The position numbers and the translations under genes are program-made. Below the pieces are notes generated by a model. The model had not been told where the DNA came from, ran no database searches, and saw only the letters and a list, made by a program, of their open reading frames with translations. Source: Dillenia suffruticosa (lineage: Eukaryota > Streptophyta > Magnoliopsida > Dilleniales > Dilleniaceae). From it: a stretch of 64,000 nucleotides of DNA. How positions within the stretch are numbered: the stretch's first letter is position 1; every line of letters begins with the position of its first letter. This document shows positions 1 through 11,610 of the stretch, in pieces. The stretch is taken from assembly GCA_033439265.1 (NCBI GenBank), contig JAVTVX010000005.1, positions 9,946,001 to 10,010,000 on the forward strand, read 5' to 3'.

Positions 1-660
1 TGTAAAGCATTTTACGGTAGATGGATGAGACACATTGATTGAAAATATAAAAGCATTTTGTGTTAAGTATGAAATTGGTATTTCAGATATGTATGGTTTT
101 TATTTTGTCGGTGAAGGTAGATTATGTAGAGAATAAAATGATTTGATATTAGAGTACTTTTATGAAATTTTTATTACTATAATAAACTATCAGTTGAAAG
201 AGTTGAATAGTAAATTTACTTGATACGTAATAGGTATCCTTATTCTTAACTCTAATTTGAGTCCGACAGAAGGTTTCAAATCAATTAAAATTAATGACGT
301 AGGTTGTTTGGTTAAAAAACTTCATTTTAATAAATAAGAGCAAATTCATTTAAAAATTTAATTGTAATATTATGAGTTAAATAAATTAAATATGATTTTC
401 AAAATTTAATGACCAAAGTTATGCAAAAAGTTGGTGGAAATTGGAAAATCAAAAATTTATTTGGTCGATAGATTGATTCATCGTATTTTGATACTTATGG
501 TTTCAATATGGATTTTCTTAGTAATAAAAATTTTAAAAACAAGGTTACAGAACAAGATGAAATTGGAAGTTTAGTTATTTATATTAAAATAATTGTTGAT
601 ATTTTTAGTTTAGAATCAGATAAATTTGAATAAATTAAGAAACAAAGAATACAACTTTCA
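1..660 (+). pseudogene. hAT-type transposase C-terminal remnant (ZMYM1/DUF4371-like)
   Basis: Read across shifting plus-strand frames, this stretch resembles the C-terminal half of the plant hAT-derived proteins often labelled zinc finger MYM-type 1-like. Visible pieces, in family order, are KYEIGISDMYGF (about 67-102), YQLKELNSKF (about 190-220), SIKINDVGCLVKK (about 280-320) and a final piece, SLVIYIKIIVDIFSLES, of the dimerisation-region type (about 570-620). Stops and frame changes break it throughout. No N-terminal zinc finger is in the window and no terminal inverted repeat is seen, so it is a dead 3' fragment. The order and spacing of the pieces make the family likely, but identity is low and the call rests on recognition alone. 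Confidence 0.6.
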
Positions 661-1950
661 TATATTATTTAATTTATTTAATATATATATATATTTTTAT
701 TTTTAATTATAATTATATAAAATTTTAATATATTTTTATTTTATAATTTTTATTAATTATTGCTTCGTGACCTAAACAAAAGAAAAATTTTAAGTGGAAG
801 AGGGAATAAAGAGCAATTCCCTACTCGCCCTTTTTTTTGGGCGGGGAGTGGTTTACATCTTCTCCATGCCATGCCCATCTGCGTACAAAATAATCACCAA
901 GTCACGCCACGCGAAGGCCAAACCCCACTCTCTCTAACTGTTGTGCGTCATTCATGTAATTCAATGCAGTGCGCGTCAACCGATGAGAATTGCAGCCGGT
1001 CTTGCGTGTGGGTTTTGTAATTGATATTATTTTTATAAGCAAAAATTGAACTGATGCGCTGGTCTCGTCTGATGATGACGTGATAGCAATCAAATGGAGT
1101 TCTATAACTGGGGTTTGGGCATTTCACGGATCCTCATCACCCTTTCATTAATGCCACGCCTAAATTATTAATGATATTCTTGACTAAACCAAATATTATT
1201 ATAAAAACTTAATTTATTACGTCAGCAGTCTGAATCTATTAAAAAAATGGGCTAATGCTTTTAATTTTTTTAAAGCTTATATTATTACTTAATAGCTTCA
1301 AATTAAGAGGCAAGGTTTGTGAAGAAAGTTTAAGTTGAGCATTCCTGAATTGGAAGAACAAACAGGGGATGTGGTGGGTACTTTTAGAAATGATAATAAA
1401 AGTATTTACAAACTAAATTCCCTGATTCGATTCGAACAAAACCCGACTTCCAAACCAGAAGAAATTTTAATTTCTATATCCGAACTTTTTTTTTAGATAT
1501 GAAATCTAACTTAAAATACATCTCATGATGTTAAAAGTATGGAATCTAACTTATAAAAAGGGAAAAATGTAAAAGAAAAATTTTAATTTCTTTATCCAAA
1601 CCAGAAGGGTCGGTAAAAAGGCTGAAGCAAGAACGGATGACTTTACTAAAGGATTGGGAGGAGATTCTAAAGAAGGCTTTACTCTTTCCTTTGTCAATCT
1701 TGGCTTTTTATTTAATGAGTTGGCAAAACACTTTGACGTGTCAATCTATTCTACAGCAAACTTTGTAGATCGGATCCATCAAACATTTTTGAGCTTACCT
1801 TTTTTGATTAATTAAAATTTTAATTAAAATTATTCTTTTTTGGCTAGCCAAGTGTCGGGTCTGATTTTCTTTTTCTTTTTCCTTTTCTTTTTGGCACCCT
1901 GCACTTAAACAGTCCGCACCCATTAAATAACCTCCTATTGCAGTGACAGA
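661..1950. other. intergenic, AT-rich, upstream of the pectin acetylesterase gene
   Basis: The stretch opens with an AT tract (661-760) and holds no supportable gene. A reading frame of about 86 codons at 760-1020 has no recognisable domain. A motif of about 30 bases (aaattttaatttct followed by tatccgaac or tatccaaac) occurs near 1455 and again near 1582, which suggests a small local duplication. The promoter of the next gene should lie in the right part, but I could not fix a TATA box or transcription start. Confidence 0.5.
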
Positions 1951-1959
1951 TTCATTATT

Positions 1960-2699
1960 TTTGAGATCGAGTGGCCTTATTCTTCTCCTTCAACATCAAG
2001 TGGAATAAGGACTAAAAGCATAACTGGGTCTTGTTGCAGTTTAGCAGATTCTGAGCTTATTGGTCTTCACATACTTATTTCACAGGTACCTTATAATATG
2101 CATTTTCCTTTTTCTAGTTTCTTCTTCTATTTCTTTCGATAATATGGTATAGTTTTGGCCTTTGGAGATCGTTGTGAAGCCAATATCCCAACATTTATTT
2201 ACACGCACAATGCTTGCCTAACAAAATGATGGTGGTGTTCTTTTATGGGGTTGGATTGGAGACCAAATCTTAGGACTTTTTATGTGGGTTGAGTGCAGTT
2301 AAGATTTAGTTTTGTCAGGAAAAATGTGACTCCTTTTTGCTGTGTTATGGATTTTAGAATCATTTTCTCACTCATACTTTAAGTTGGAAAGAGAATAAGA
2401 AATATGGAACACAAAATGGGTAATTGATGTTGAGGACTTTACCTTTTAATCTTTAGGAGGTTTTTTTTTTTTTAATTTTTTTTTTAATTATTATAAGAGA
2501 GAAACAGAGCTGATGGCATGAATTGAGTAAAATTGGTTCTGGGTTTCCTATTTTCAATTTTTACAATTCTTAATATGATAAAAAAAATACAATAGGAGCA
2601 GCCTTAGGTGTAAATGGTATCTATGGCTCCAGAAGAGTTTGATGTGTCAATTTTCACCTTTACATTTTTTTTTTTCGGATTTTAATTGCAATTTGCAGA
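1960..2699 (+). promoter_or_regulatory. probable 5' UTR exon and 5' UTR intron of the pectin acetylesterase gene
   Basis: A CT-rich leader-like stretch ends in cttatttcacag followed by gtacct at 2086, a good donor. A T-rich tract then leads to tttgcag just before the ATG at 2700. This suggests a non-coding first exon ending at 2085 and a leader intron of about 613 bases, common in plant genes. There is no transcript evidence. The alternative is that transcription starts much nearer the ATG. Confidence 0.35.
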
Positions 2700-5537
2700 A
2701 TGTTCTATGCAAGAGTGAGCCAATGGCTCAATCTGTTGGTTTGTGCAATTATGTTGCTAAAAGCTGAGAGCTTTCTTGTGGGAATTACTTATGTTACAGA
2801 TGCTGTAGCAAAAGGAGCTGGTCAGTGTTTTTTTTTTAAAAAATAAAAATAAACAGTAGTTTATACATAATTGTTTTTCAGATGATGCTTAAAATTTGTT
2901 TAAATCTTTTGATAGTTTGCTTGGATGGAAGCCCACCAGCTTACCACTTTGACAAGGGATTTGGTGCGGGAGTTAACAATTGGCTTATTTTCTTTGAGGT
3001 ATTTGCTGAATTATTTCTCTATATACATACCTCAGTCTCCTTGTTGATTCACTTTCCCATATTATATATATATTTCCCACTCTTTACTTTTTGATAACTT
3101 TCTTCGGCTTCTGATACTTAGGGTGGAGGATGGTGCAACAATGTCACAACTTGCCTCTCCCGGAGGGACACCCGCCTAGGTTCATCTAAGGCAATGGATA
3201 ATCAAGTTACATTTTCAGGCATCTTGAGCAACGAACAAAAATTTAATCCAGGTGTGCTATAATTTCTGGTTCTTCTGTAAATATTTTTGCATCAGAAAAA
3301 GAGATGCCTTTAAGTGTGAATTCAAAATTGCAGACTTCTATAACTGGAACAGAATCAGAGTTAGGTACTGTGATGGGTCATCGTATACCGGAGATGTTGA
3401 AGCTGTTGATCCTGTAAGTTGATATTATTTGAAGCTCGATAATATAAAGTCCAAGTCCAATCCTTCAAAAGTTTCCTATGTTCTTTCTTTGAAATCATGA
3501 CTTTTAGTATTATTTTTCATCAGAAAACAAATCTTCACTTTAGGGGAGCAAGAGTTTTTCATGCAATCATTGATGATTTATTGGCCAAAGGAATGAGAAG
3601 TGCTCAAAATGTAAGCCCTTTTATTGATTCAACCTTCAATTTCTCTCTCTCTCACTATATTATTTGTTTCTTCATCTGTAGCATGTTTCAACTAACCAAA
3701 AAATGAGAAAAACAATAAAAATCGGTTTCTGCAGGCCATTTTGTCTGGTTGTTCTGCTGGTGGATTGGCTTCTATTTTGCACTGTGAGAACTTCCGAGCT
3801 CTCATGCCTACAACCACTAAAGTAAAATGCCTTGCAGATGCAGGATACTTCATCAATGCGTAAGCTTACATATAACATTGAGATAGACCATCTGTATAAC
3901 ATTCAGATAGGCCTTCTTTATACACTTTGTTGATCATTATTTTAATGTATTTTCCTACAGAATTCTTCCCATTTCATGTTCCTTTTGTTAAGTTCATAAT
4001 TGTATGTCATGACAGCAAGGATGTCTCTGGGGCACCACACATACAAGAGTTCTACAATCAAGTTGTTGCAACTCATGTAAAAATTCTCTCTCCCTCTCTC
4101 CCCCCCTTTGTGCCTGTCTTTGTATGTCATGATGTGTCCGATGCTCATGCTTGTATTTCATTGCATTTAGAGTTCATTTAATTAGAAAGCAAAGTGATTA
4201 TTTGATTGTGTGAATTCCCTTTTCAATTTTTTGTGAATTTTCTATATATGATATGTTGTGTAGGGATCAGCAAAAAATTTGCCTCAGTCCTGCACTTCAA
4301 CATTAACCCCTGGTTTGGTAAGCATGTGCTTCTTTAATCTACTTTGCATTTCATTTTTTTCTAGCTTCCTTTATTTTCCCTTCTATTTAACCAATTTCCA
4401 ATGATTTTTGCAGTGCTTTTTCCCGCAAAATGTTGCTCCTCAAATAAAAACGCCATTGTTCTTAATTAATGCGGCATATGATTCATGGCAGGTTAGCTTC
4501 TTAACCTCATCTTCCCTCTGAGCAATCCTTTACCTCCTCTGATGTAAATTGAAGAATGAATGAATTTATGAGTGATAAGAGTTCTTGAAAAAGAATTGTG
4601 ATGTTAATCTGTAAAGTAGATTTTGACATGAATTTTACATGTGAAGTTACTCTAACTAGATTGAGACAGCTGATAACTAAACCCTTGTCTTAGTTTGTGT
4701 GGCATTCATGGCATTCAGTTGTCTCTTCCATGCTGTTGATCATCCTACTGTGGCATAAAGATTGTTACTAAAACTGCAGGGCTTTTCTATATGAATCATG
4801 CCATCTTTTTAGTTCCTATTTTAACCTAACATGTTGAATGGATAAAAAATAAGAGCGCAAACAAAGTAACAAGATGCAAAGCAAATTTTTTCCCGCTCTC
4901 TTGCATCATCTACTTGATCAAGTATGTCATCATCTACTTGATCAAGTATGTCTAGCACTATATAAGCAATTCACTGTGTTTCAGATAAAGAACATTTTAG
5001 CACCAGGTGTTGCAGACCCTCATGGCACTTGGCACGACTGCAAGCTTGACATAAAGAATTGCTCACCTGCTCAACTCAAAACCATGCAAGGTAGTCCTTC
5101 ACTCTCTCTGCCATTATTCCCCTCTTCCATAGAATTGGTGGTTATAAATTCTCATGAAGGCACTGTATTTTGAGGACAGACTTCAGATTGCAGTTTTTGA
5201 ATGCACTGAGCGGAATGAGTGACTCGACAGCCACAGGGATGTTTATAGACTCTTGCTATGCTCATTGCCAGGCTGGAACGCAGGAGACATGGCTAAGGGA
5301 AGACTCACCAGTGTTGGATAAGATAGTAAGAAGCCCAATTTTTCTCTTCATTATTTTTGTTTAATTCATTGCTTTCCACTTAGTTAACTTAAATTGATTG
5401 ATGTGCAGACAATATCAGAGGCTGTTGGAGACTGGTATTATGATCGAAATTCATTCCAAAAGATCGACTGTGTTTATCCTTGCAACCCTACTTGCCACAA
5501 CCGTAACTTTGAGTCACAAGAATACCCTGGAATTTAG
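2700..5537 (+). CDS. pectin acetylesterase, CE13/Notum-like family, 12 coding exons
   Basis: Coding exons: 2700-2820, 2916-2998, 3122-3251, 3334-3413, 3524-3610, 3735-3859, 4016-4076, 4264-4317, 4414-4491, 4985-5090, 5180-5325, 5409-5537. All introns are GT-AG, and the exons sum to 1200 bases (399 codons plus TAG), within the usual range for plant PAEs. The product should be secreted: residues 1-24 form a hydrophobic signal peptide. Family landmarks are [29 protein letters not shown], the nucleophile motif GCSAGG (exon 6), NAAYDSWQ with the probable catalytic Asp (exon 9), and SCYAHCQ with the probable catalytic His (exon 11). Cysteines cluster at the C-terminus ([11 protein letters not shown]). 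Members remove acetyl groups from homogalacturonan in the cell wall. No stop, frameshift or missing catalytic residue is seen. The start was chosen because the signal peptide follows at once and the mature start matches the family. Confidence 0.93.
4904..4951. repeat. 24-bp perfect tandem duplication in PAE intron 9
   Basis: The 24-base unit beginning catcatctacttgatc occurs twice head to tail (4904-4927 and 4928-4951). Each copy holds the 12-base palindrome acttgatcaagt. It lies in the longest PAE intron and does not touch a splice site. Replication slippage is the simplest origin. Confidence 0.85.
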
Positions 5538-6379
5538 ATCTGTTCCTATTTTGATTCATATGTTAATCCAATCAAATCCATATCCATGATTTATTAAGGC
5601 CTTATAATAAGCAGATGCGCCCATTTGCATCTATTCATGTTCCTCAACAAGGATGGTGAATTTGATCCACTAAAAATTAACAGGGAATCGATTGGATTGG
5701 GTGGTAGCCTGAGCAATTCTATTTTTGCCTTCCTGCTTCTCTTATTTTTCAAGCTTTCTCTTTCACCATGCATTGCTTAGGAATTTTGTTTTTTCTTATT
5801 TTTGTACTTGCAAATGTCATCCTCATCTTGGTAGCAAGTCTTCTCTATCGGTTTCATGTATCACATTTCATTTCGCAACTAATCCATATTTTTGCATGTT
5901 TTACGTGTGGGATTTCTGTTGTGCACTTTCTTTATAGCTAACATAGCCGCTTTTTAAATTTTTTTCCTTACTTTTTCCTTTTCTGGGATAAGCATATGGT
6001 TTCCTAAATTCTTTTAGTTCTTTCTTTAAAAAAAAAAAAAAAAAAGAATGGAAAGACCATGGTGCCGTCTCAACTCTTTTGCAGCTTTGTTTGTAGAGAG
6101 AAGAAAGCATCTCTGATGTTTGTTTGGTAAAATAAATGTTGTAGATGGGCACCTGCCTTTTTTTTTGTTATATAGGAAAGTTTAAACTTGAAATCTTTAA
6201 AATAGGGAGGGGGATGGTGTGAGGTGAGTTATAGTTCATTGGCATAGGCACCTACTTCAAGGATCCAAGAAGAGCCTCTGTGTTCCTGGGAGCTCGTCCA
6301 ACAATAAACTATAGAAATATTGGGAAAAAATACAAAGGAAAAAAAAACCGTTGATAATAAATGTTCCAATACAATCTAT
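5538..6379. other. PAE 3' UTR and flank up to the gypsy element
   Basis: This is T-rich 3' sequence following the PAE stop. An A17-type run sits near 6028-6045 and AATAAA-like words occur near 6130. No gene is supportable; the short frames here have no recognisable domain. The Tat element begins at 6380, about 840 bases past the stop codon, so the gene body was not disturbed by that insertion. Confidence 0.5.
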
Positions 6380-7104
6380 TGGAGGTAGGTTTAGACTCTA
6401 TAAATAATGGCTCATTTGATTAGAGGGTGAAATCGATGTTGATGAAGTTCCTCGTCCATTTTGGAGAATTAAACCTACAAAAGACTATTGGGGAATGTAT
6501 TGGCAATCTTATGCTCAAATTAGAAAGGGTTGTTTGCAAAAAGAGAAATACACTAAGAAGAGTTGGATGTTGACCCTGCGTTATCCTTGTGTGCTTTTGT
6601 GTGGAGTTTTCAGAACGTATATGGTAGATTGTCTCTACATGGTATATATATTGTGTCTGTATGGCAAGTCTTCTATTCTTTTAGGGTGTAGAAATTCTAG
6701 TTTTCTTATGGAGAGATCATATATGAGATCTTTCGAAACTATAGGAATAATGAATATAGACTCTATCAATTGGGAGTCCTTTTAATTAGGAAAGACTTTG
6801 ATTGTCGTGGGTACTTATTTCCTTACCGGGTGAAATTATAATAAATTCGTATTGGATTAGGAAAGTTTGAATTTGTTAAAGATTTCATTGAGCTACTTCC
6901 GCAATTGCTCGGTGAGGCATGGGAAGACTAATGGATTGGAGAGCTGGGAGCTAAAATGATCAAGGAGTCGGGGGACCAAGAAACTGAGGTCTGTCCGACA
7001 ATGGCCGTAGAATAGTTTAGTTTTCTATGGGTTTGTTTGTAGCCTAGTAGGTATGATAAGATTTGGGTTTTGATGGCTATGAATTGCATAATCATGGGTC
7101 ATCA
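6380..7104 (-). repeat. 3' LTR of the Tat element
   Basis: On the plus strand it opens TGGAGG and ends gggtcatca; on the minus strand that is TGATGACCC to CCTCCA, the normal TG...CA form. It matches 12495-13264 over its whole length, including shared stretches such as ttttggagaattaaacct and gggtttcgatggctatgaa with one or two changes. It is 725 bp against 770 bp, mainly because about 40 bases near 13000-13040 are absent here. Confidence 0.85.
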
Positions 7105-8340
7105 GGCCTGATATCATTATTTGCCCTTCACTCCTAATGTCAATTTGGGAGAATGACATTAGGAGTAGAGTAAATGCTATAGTAATTAAAAAAATTCAAA
7201 AAGGCATGAAGTGTTGTGGGTAAGTGGAATAGACGTGACAATGAAGTGTCAAAGGCGGGATGTGGTTATTAAATGTTTAGTGTCTCTTCAATTTTGGGGG
7301 ATCATGAGCACATGGTTTCCACCTTTCGTCTGTATATATATCACCATTGATGATTAGATTCAATACGGTTGTTTGTGGGAAATGAATCAAGAAAGAAATT
7401 GCACTTGAGAAGGTTTGAGTCTTGAAAGGACTTTTATCCCTTTGTGGGTTTGGTGTTCAAAGGAGTTGCGGCATTGAAAGCCGTGGATATAGGGTTCCGT
7501 CAGTAAAGGAACCGTGAGTGCTAGGTTCTGTCATGATAGTAGGAAAGTCATAGTCTGCTGCGGTGATGGGTTTGTGCCTCCATTTGGTTTCTTGTAATTC
7601 ATCATTGCTCTTATACTCCTTAATTACCAAGGCTTGGATCAATGACTTGCAAGGGCCATTTTTATTTTCTCCTTCTTAACTTCTGTTTAGCATCTAATTG
7701 TTTTTATAGTTTTAGTATTTTATTGGGTGCTAAATTGAGGTCACTTGGGAGACTGTTTAGATAACATTAGACAGCTTGTCAAAAGGAAGAAGTAAGGATT
7801 TGGAGGGTTAAGCGGTTTGGGAAGGTGAAGGGGTTTGTCAGGACAGTTCTTTTGGTTGTACTTTTTGGTTTTGCCCTTTTTGAGACAATTTTTTTGGTAT
7901 AATCTAGTCAAGATGTATACTGGCATATAAATGTATAAAAGTAACCCTTCTATTTTGTTTTATTCAAATATATACTTTGATGTATGTTCATTGCATTGAA
8001 ATAAAATCTTTTTTACTTACTTGTCAATCTTCCCGTTGTTGAGAGTCAACAAAATAATAGTTGATGTGTCAGGGCCAAAATAATAGTTCTGATGACTTGT
8101 CCGCTCTTGGGATTTGATGATAGTTGCATCCTCAAGAGAATAGTGAAGAGGGTTCCAAAAGTCAGGTTTATTTTGCACAATTGCTACTGTGTGTCGAGAG
8201 GTTAGAGTAGTGCCTTGTTACTTTTGGCATAATCGAATGTGGAACCCTTGCCAAGAGAGTATGGCATAGGGTATGGGACCTGTTTAAGGCGAAGGTCCAA
8301 AAGAATGAGTGTTGGGAATCTTTTGTTGTACTATGCTAAG
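7105..8340 (-). other. 3' non-coding region of the Tat element
   Basis: This is internal sequence between the tandem array and the 3' LTR, with no recognisable protein. Next to the LTR there is a perfect 13-base inverted repeat (actcctaatgtca at 7130-7142, tgacattaggagt at 7154-7166) with an 11-base loop. A clear polypurine tract is not visible just before the LTR on the minus strand, so the priming site may have decayed or been lost. Confidence 0.55.
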
Positions 8341-8726
8341 ATCATTTGAGGGTATTGTACTAAGAGTTATCGTAGGCATTGCGTTTCGAATGTGTATAGC
8401 GTAACAGGCGTCACACTGACGGTAATCATAGCCATTGCACCATGAATGTGAATAGTGTATTGAACATGGCATATATGATATTAGGAGGTAATGCGCCTTA
8501 AGTGTGAATAGCGTACCAAGCATTGCGCCAATGGTACTCGGAGGCATCGTGCCTTGAGTGTGAATAGCGTATCGAGTGTTGTGTCGATGGTACTCAGAGA
8601 CATTGCACTTTGAGTGTACATAGCATATCAAATGTTGCACCGACGGTACTCAAAGGTGTTGTGTCTTGAGTTTTTATGTTTCGGGTATTGTGCCGAGAGA
8701 CTATTGTTGCTTTGCGCCAAGCGGAT
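8341..8726 (-). repeat. 56-bp tandem array in the Tat 3' region
   Basis: The core of the unit (gagtgtgaatagcgta and variants) recurs at 8391, 8447, 8503, 8559, 8615 and 8671, five consecutive spacings of exactly 56 bases. Each unit also carries a ggtactc or ggtaatc word and a gcattgcgcc-like word. Copies differ by point changes but not by length. Tat and Ogre elements are known to carry variable tandem repeats in this position. Confidence 0.9.
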
Positions 8727-8944
8727 TTGATCTTATTATAGGGAAAACAATAGGTTCTAGGCAAGGGTGAGTTGATCGTTGCATTAAAAACATGATGTTA
8801 TCATTGATAAATCGTGAAATTGCAAATGTTTAAAATAAGAAAGTTATAAAATCTATCGATAGTAAATACACTAATTTTTAGAGTTCTATGTATGGTTTAT
8901 AATCGTATCGTCTAAATGATTGAGTCAATAGGTTTCAGAGCTGA

Positions 8945-9990
8945 TCATCGAGCGTACTTAATATGGCCCTTCCTAGTTAGGTGCAAGTTTGTCTCCAGTT
9001 GGGGTTGTCCTGTAGCGTTTACTCTTCGGAGTACTAGGTCTCCTGATCTGAAAGTTTTAGCTGTGACTCTTATTTTAGTATCGGGTCGTCTGTTGTTGAC
9101 ATGCTGCCATTCGGGTGGATGCATCATCCCTTGATTTTGACAAGAGGTCCAGTTATTCTTGCAGAGTGGATTCGTTTGGCTCCAGTTAGTACTATTCTAC
9201 TCATAGAAAGTGAATTCCTATTTCGACAGGTAATATTATTTTGGACTCGTAGGTTAGGCTGAATAGTGTTTTCCCGGTGGCCTTTCTCGATGTAGTGTAG
9301 TGTGTTCAGAGAATTCCGTGGAGTTCGTCTACCCAACAACTCTTCATTTTGTCCAGGCTCTTGGAGAATCGTTCATTTGTTACCTCAACAAGACCATTGG
9401 ACTATGGGTAGACGACTGACGTTAAGTGATGCTGGAACTCTAACTTGTCACAGAATTCTTTGAATTGTTTGTTGTCAAATTGTTTGCCGTTATCAGTAAT
9501 TAGCGCATGAGATAATCCAAACCCGGTGATTATTGATGACACACGTATCCTCTTGGTTGAGATTTGGGCCAATGGTTCCGTTTCTACCAACTTGGTAAAG
9601 TAATCAATGGTAATGATGAAGAATTTCATTGTCTGGTAGTACGCAAGATTGAGCCCAGTATATCCATCCCCCATTGTTTGAAGGGCCAGAGACTTGCATC
9701 GGGTAAAGCTCGGTGGAAGTTTAATAAGGAACCAAGAAAAAATGTTAATACTTGTCGCACCTTTTAACAAATGCATTTGCATCAGCTTTCATTATAGGCC
9801 AGAAAAATCCTTATGGCAAAGCTTTGTCGGCTAGATTCCATGCACCTAGGTGATTGCCACATTTTCCTTTGTGTTTTTCTCTAAGAATGTAGTCTCCTTT
9901 CTCGGGAGTCAAGCACTTGAGGTATAGATGAGTGAAAGACTTCCTATAGAGAGCCTTGTTGATGATGGCATATCGTGTGGCCTTTCGTTT
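8945..9990 (-). pseudogene. Tat integrase remnant
   Basis: The minus strand reads an HHCC-type zinc-binding region (REKHKGKCGNHLGAW near 9820-9890, with RCDKY after it), then the catalytic core with IDYFTKLVE and ITDNGKQFDNKQFKEFC (9402-9782), then a C-terminal segment with the family motif FRSGDLVLRRV (about 8990-9060). Frames change between these parts and stops interrupt the zinc region, so no functional integrase can be made. Order and spacing fit a gypsy integrase without a chromodomain, as expected of Tat elements. Confidence 0.8.
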
Positions 9991-10079
9991 AATTTTTATT
10001 GCTTCAGTAGGCGACTCTGGTAATTGACCGTTGCTTAAGTAGAGCTATATGGGATTTCTAGCGCAATGAGTCATATGTA

Positions 10080-10900
10080 GACAAGATCTATTATGGTTCA
10101 TCGATGTTTGCATATGGAAGACTCTCAATGTATACTGTTCGGCTTGTAGCGAAGAATCTGAATTGGCCAACCTAGAATGTATTAAATTTAGTGTTTTCTG
10201 ATCTGGAGATTTGTTGTATGTCAAGTTTGTTGAATTCGTGCATCACTTCTTGTGACTTTTCCAAATATTTTGCCATCATCGATTCCTTTGTTTCGTTGGT
10301 TCCTTCAACTTGGTTGACTACAAGCTAGCTATCGATGAATATCTTGATATCTCGAGCTCCCAATGATGATGCGATTTGTAGCCCTATCAATAATGTCTCG
10401 TATTCGGCCTGATTGTTAGTAGCTTAGAAGTAAAAACGAAGCGTATACTCAGCTTTGAAGTCGTCACAATCCACGAGAATGAGTCTAGTACGACTTCCCA
10501 ATGAGTTAGAGGATCCATCTACATGCAATGTCCATTCTGGCAATGTGCAATCTTCTTGAGGGTTGGCGGGCGCTTGCTCGGTGTAGTTTGGAAGGATGCA
10601 TTTGAGAATGAAATTAGCAAGTGCCTAGCCTTTGATGGCAGGACTTGGTTGGTACTCAATATCAAATTTGTAGAGTTCAATGCTTCATTTGATCAGCCAA
10701 CCTAAGGCATCCATTTTATGTAGGATTTGCTTCGGTGGTTGATGGGTTAATGCCACAATTGTATGCACTTGGAAGTATGGGCGAAGGTTGCAAGTTGTTA
10801 TAATGAGAGTGAAGGCCATCTTCTCAATAAGTCTGTCGTTAATTTCTGCTTCCTTGAGGACTTGGCTAACATAGTATACAGACCTTTGTACGTTGGCCTA
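10080..10900 (-). pseudogene. Tat RNase H pair (RT-linked RNase H and second RNase H)
   Basis: In decayed minus-strand frames the region first reads the tail of the RT-linked RNase H (FDIEYQPSPAIKG). It then reads a second RNase H with WTLHVDGSSNSLGSR (near 10470-10530) and TNNQAEYETLLIGLQIASSLGA (split by a stop before it, near 10360-10430). The second domain is of the kind called archaeal-type or dual RNase H, which identifies the Tat lineage among plant gypsy elements. Several stops are present. Confidence 0.75.
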
Positions 10901-11541
10901 TTGCCTTACTAACACATAACAGAGGGCATCAGAAGTAGATAGATATAGATAAAGTTTCTCACTGAGGGTAGGCCAGGAGAGTAGCAGAGGCGATTAAAGA
11001 TACTTCAATTAGAGATACTCCTTGAGCTTATAAAAGTAGTTTGACATTCTGATATCCATGCAAATTTTTGGGATCTCTTCAGAGCATCGAAGAAGCTTGT
11101 ACTTTTCTCCAACTTTAGACATGAACTGGCTCAAGGCAGCGATCTGTCCCTTAAGACGCTACATCTCCTTTAGTGTTCTAGGCGACGTCATGTCCATGAT
11201 GACTTGGATCTTTTATGAGTTGGATTCATTGAAAACTTTGTTGACCAATCGTTGAAAAGTTGTTCTAGCATTTTTTAGTTGAAAGACATAACTCTATTGC
11301 AATAAGTACCGAACTTTGTAAAGCTCATCTTATTTTCGTCCTCTGGGGCCATGCGTAGTTGATTATAACCAAAATATATATCCATAAAACTTAAGAGTTG
11401 ATGACCTGAGAAGTTGTCCACAAATTTATCGATGTTAGGGAGTAGATAGCTGTCTTTTGGGTACGCTTTTTTGAGATCGATGAATTCAGCGCACATTCTC
11501 CACTTGTCATTTGCGTTCTTTATGATAATTGCATTGGCCAA
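10900..11541 (-). pseudogene. Tat reverse transcriptase remnant
   Basis: The open part at 11275-11541 on the minus strand carries KWRMCAEFIDLKKAYPKDSY and SFMDIYFGYNQLRMAPEDE, the fingers and palm of a gypsy reverse transcriptase, with the usual C-[VA]-[DE]-[YF] start motif present as CAEF. The following YXDD region lies in broken frames towards 10900 and I could not read it intact. It continues directly from the linker and protease region. Confidence 0.8.
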
Positions 11542-11610
11542 TCATTCGGGATACTTTACTTCTTTGATAAAGCCTACCGCCAGAAATTTCTAGACCTCTT
11601 CTTGAATTGC

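Noticed and set aside
760..1020. 86-codon open frame on the plus strand
   Set aside because: No domain, odd composition, overlapped by an opposite-strand frame, and no splice or leader context.
4874..5589. Separate short frames over the PAE 3' part as independent genes
   Set aside because: They are exons 10-12 of one spliced gene read with parts of introns; exon phases add up to one 399-codon frame.
8341..8726. CRISPR-like array
   Set aside because: Units are contiguous diverged tandem copies without unique spacers, in a plant retrotransposon.
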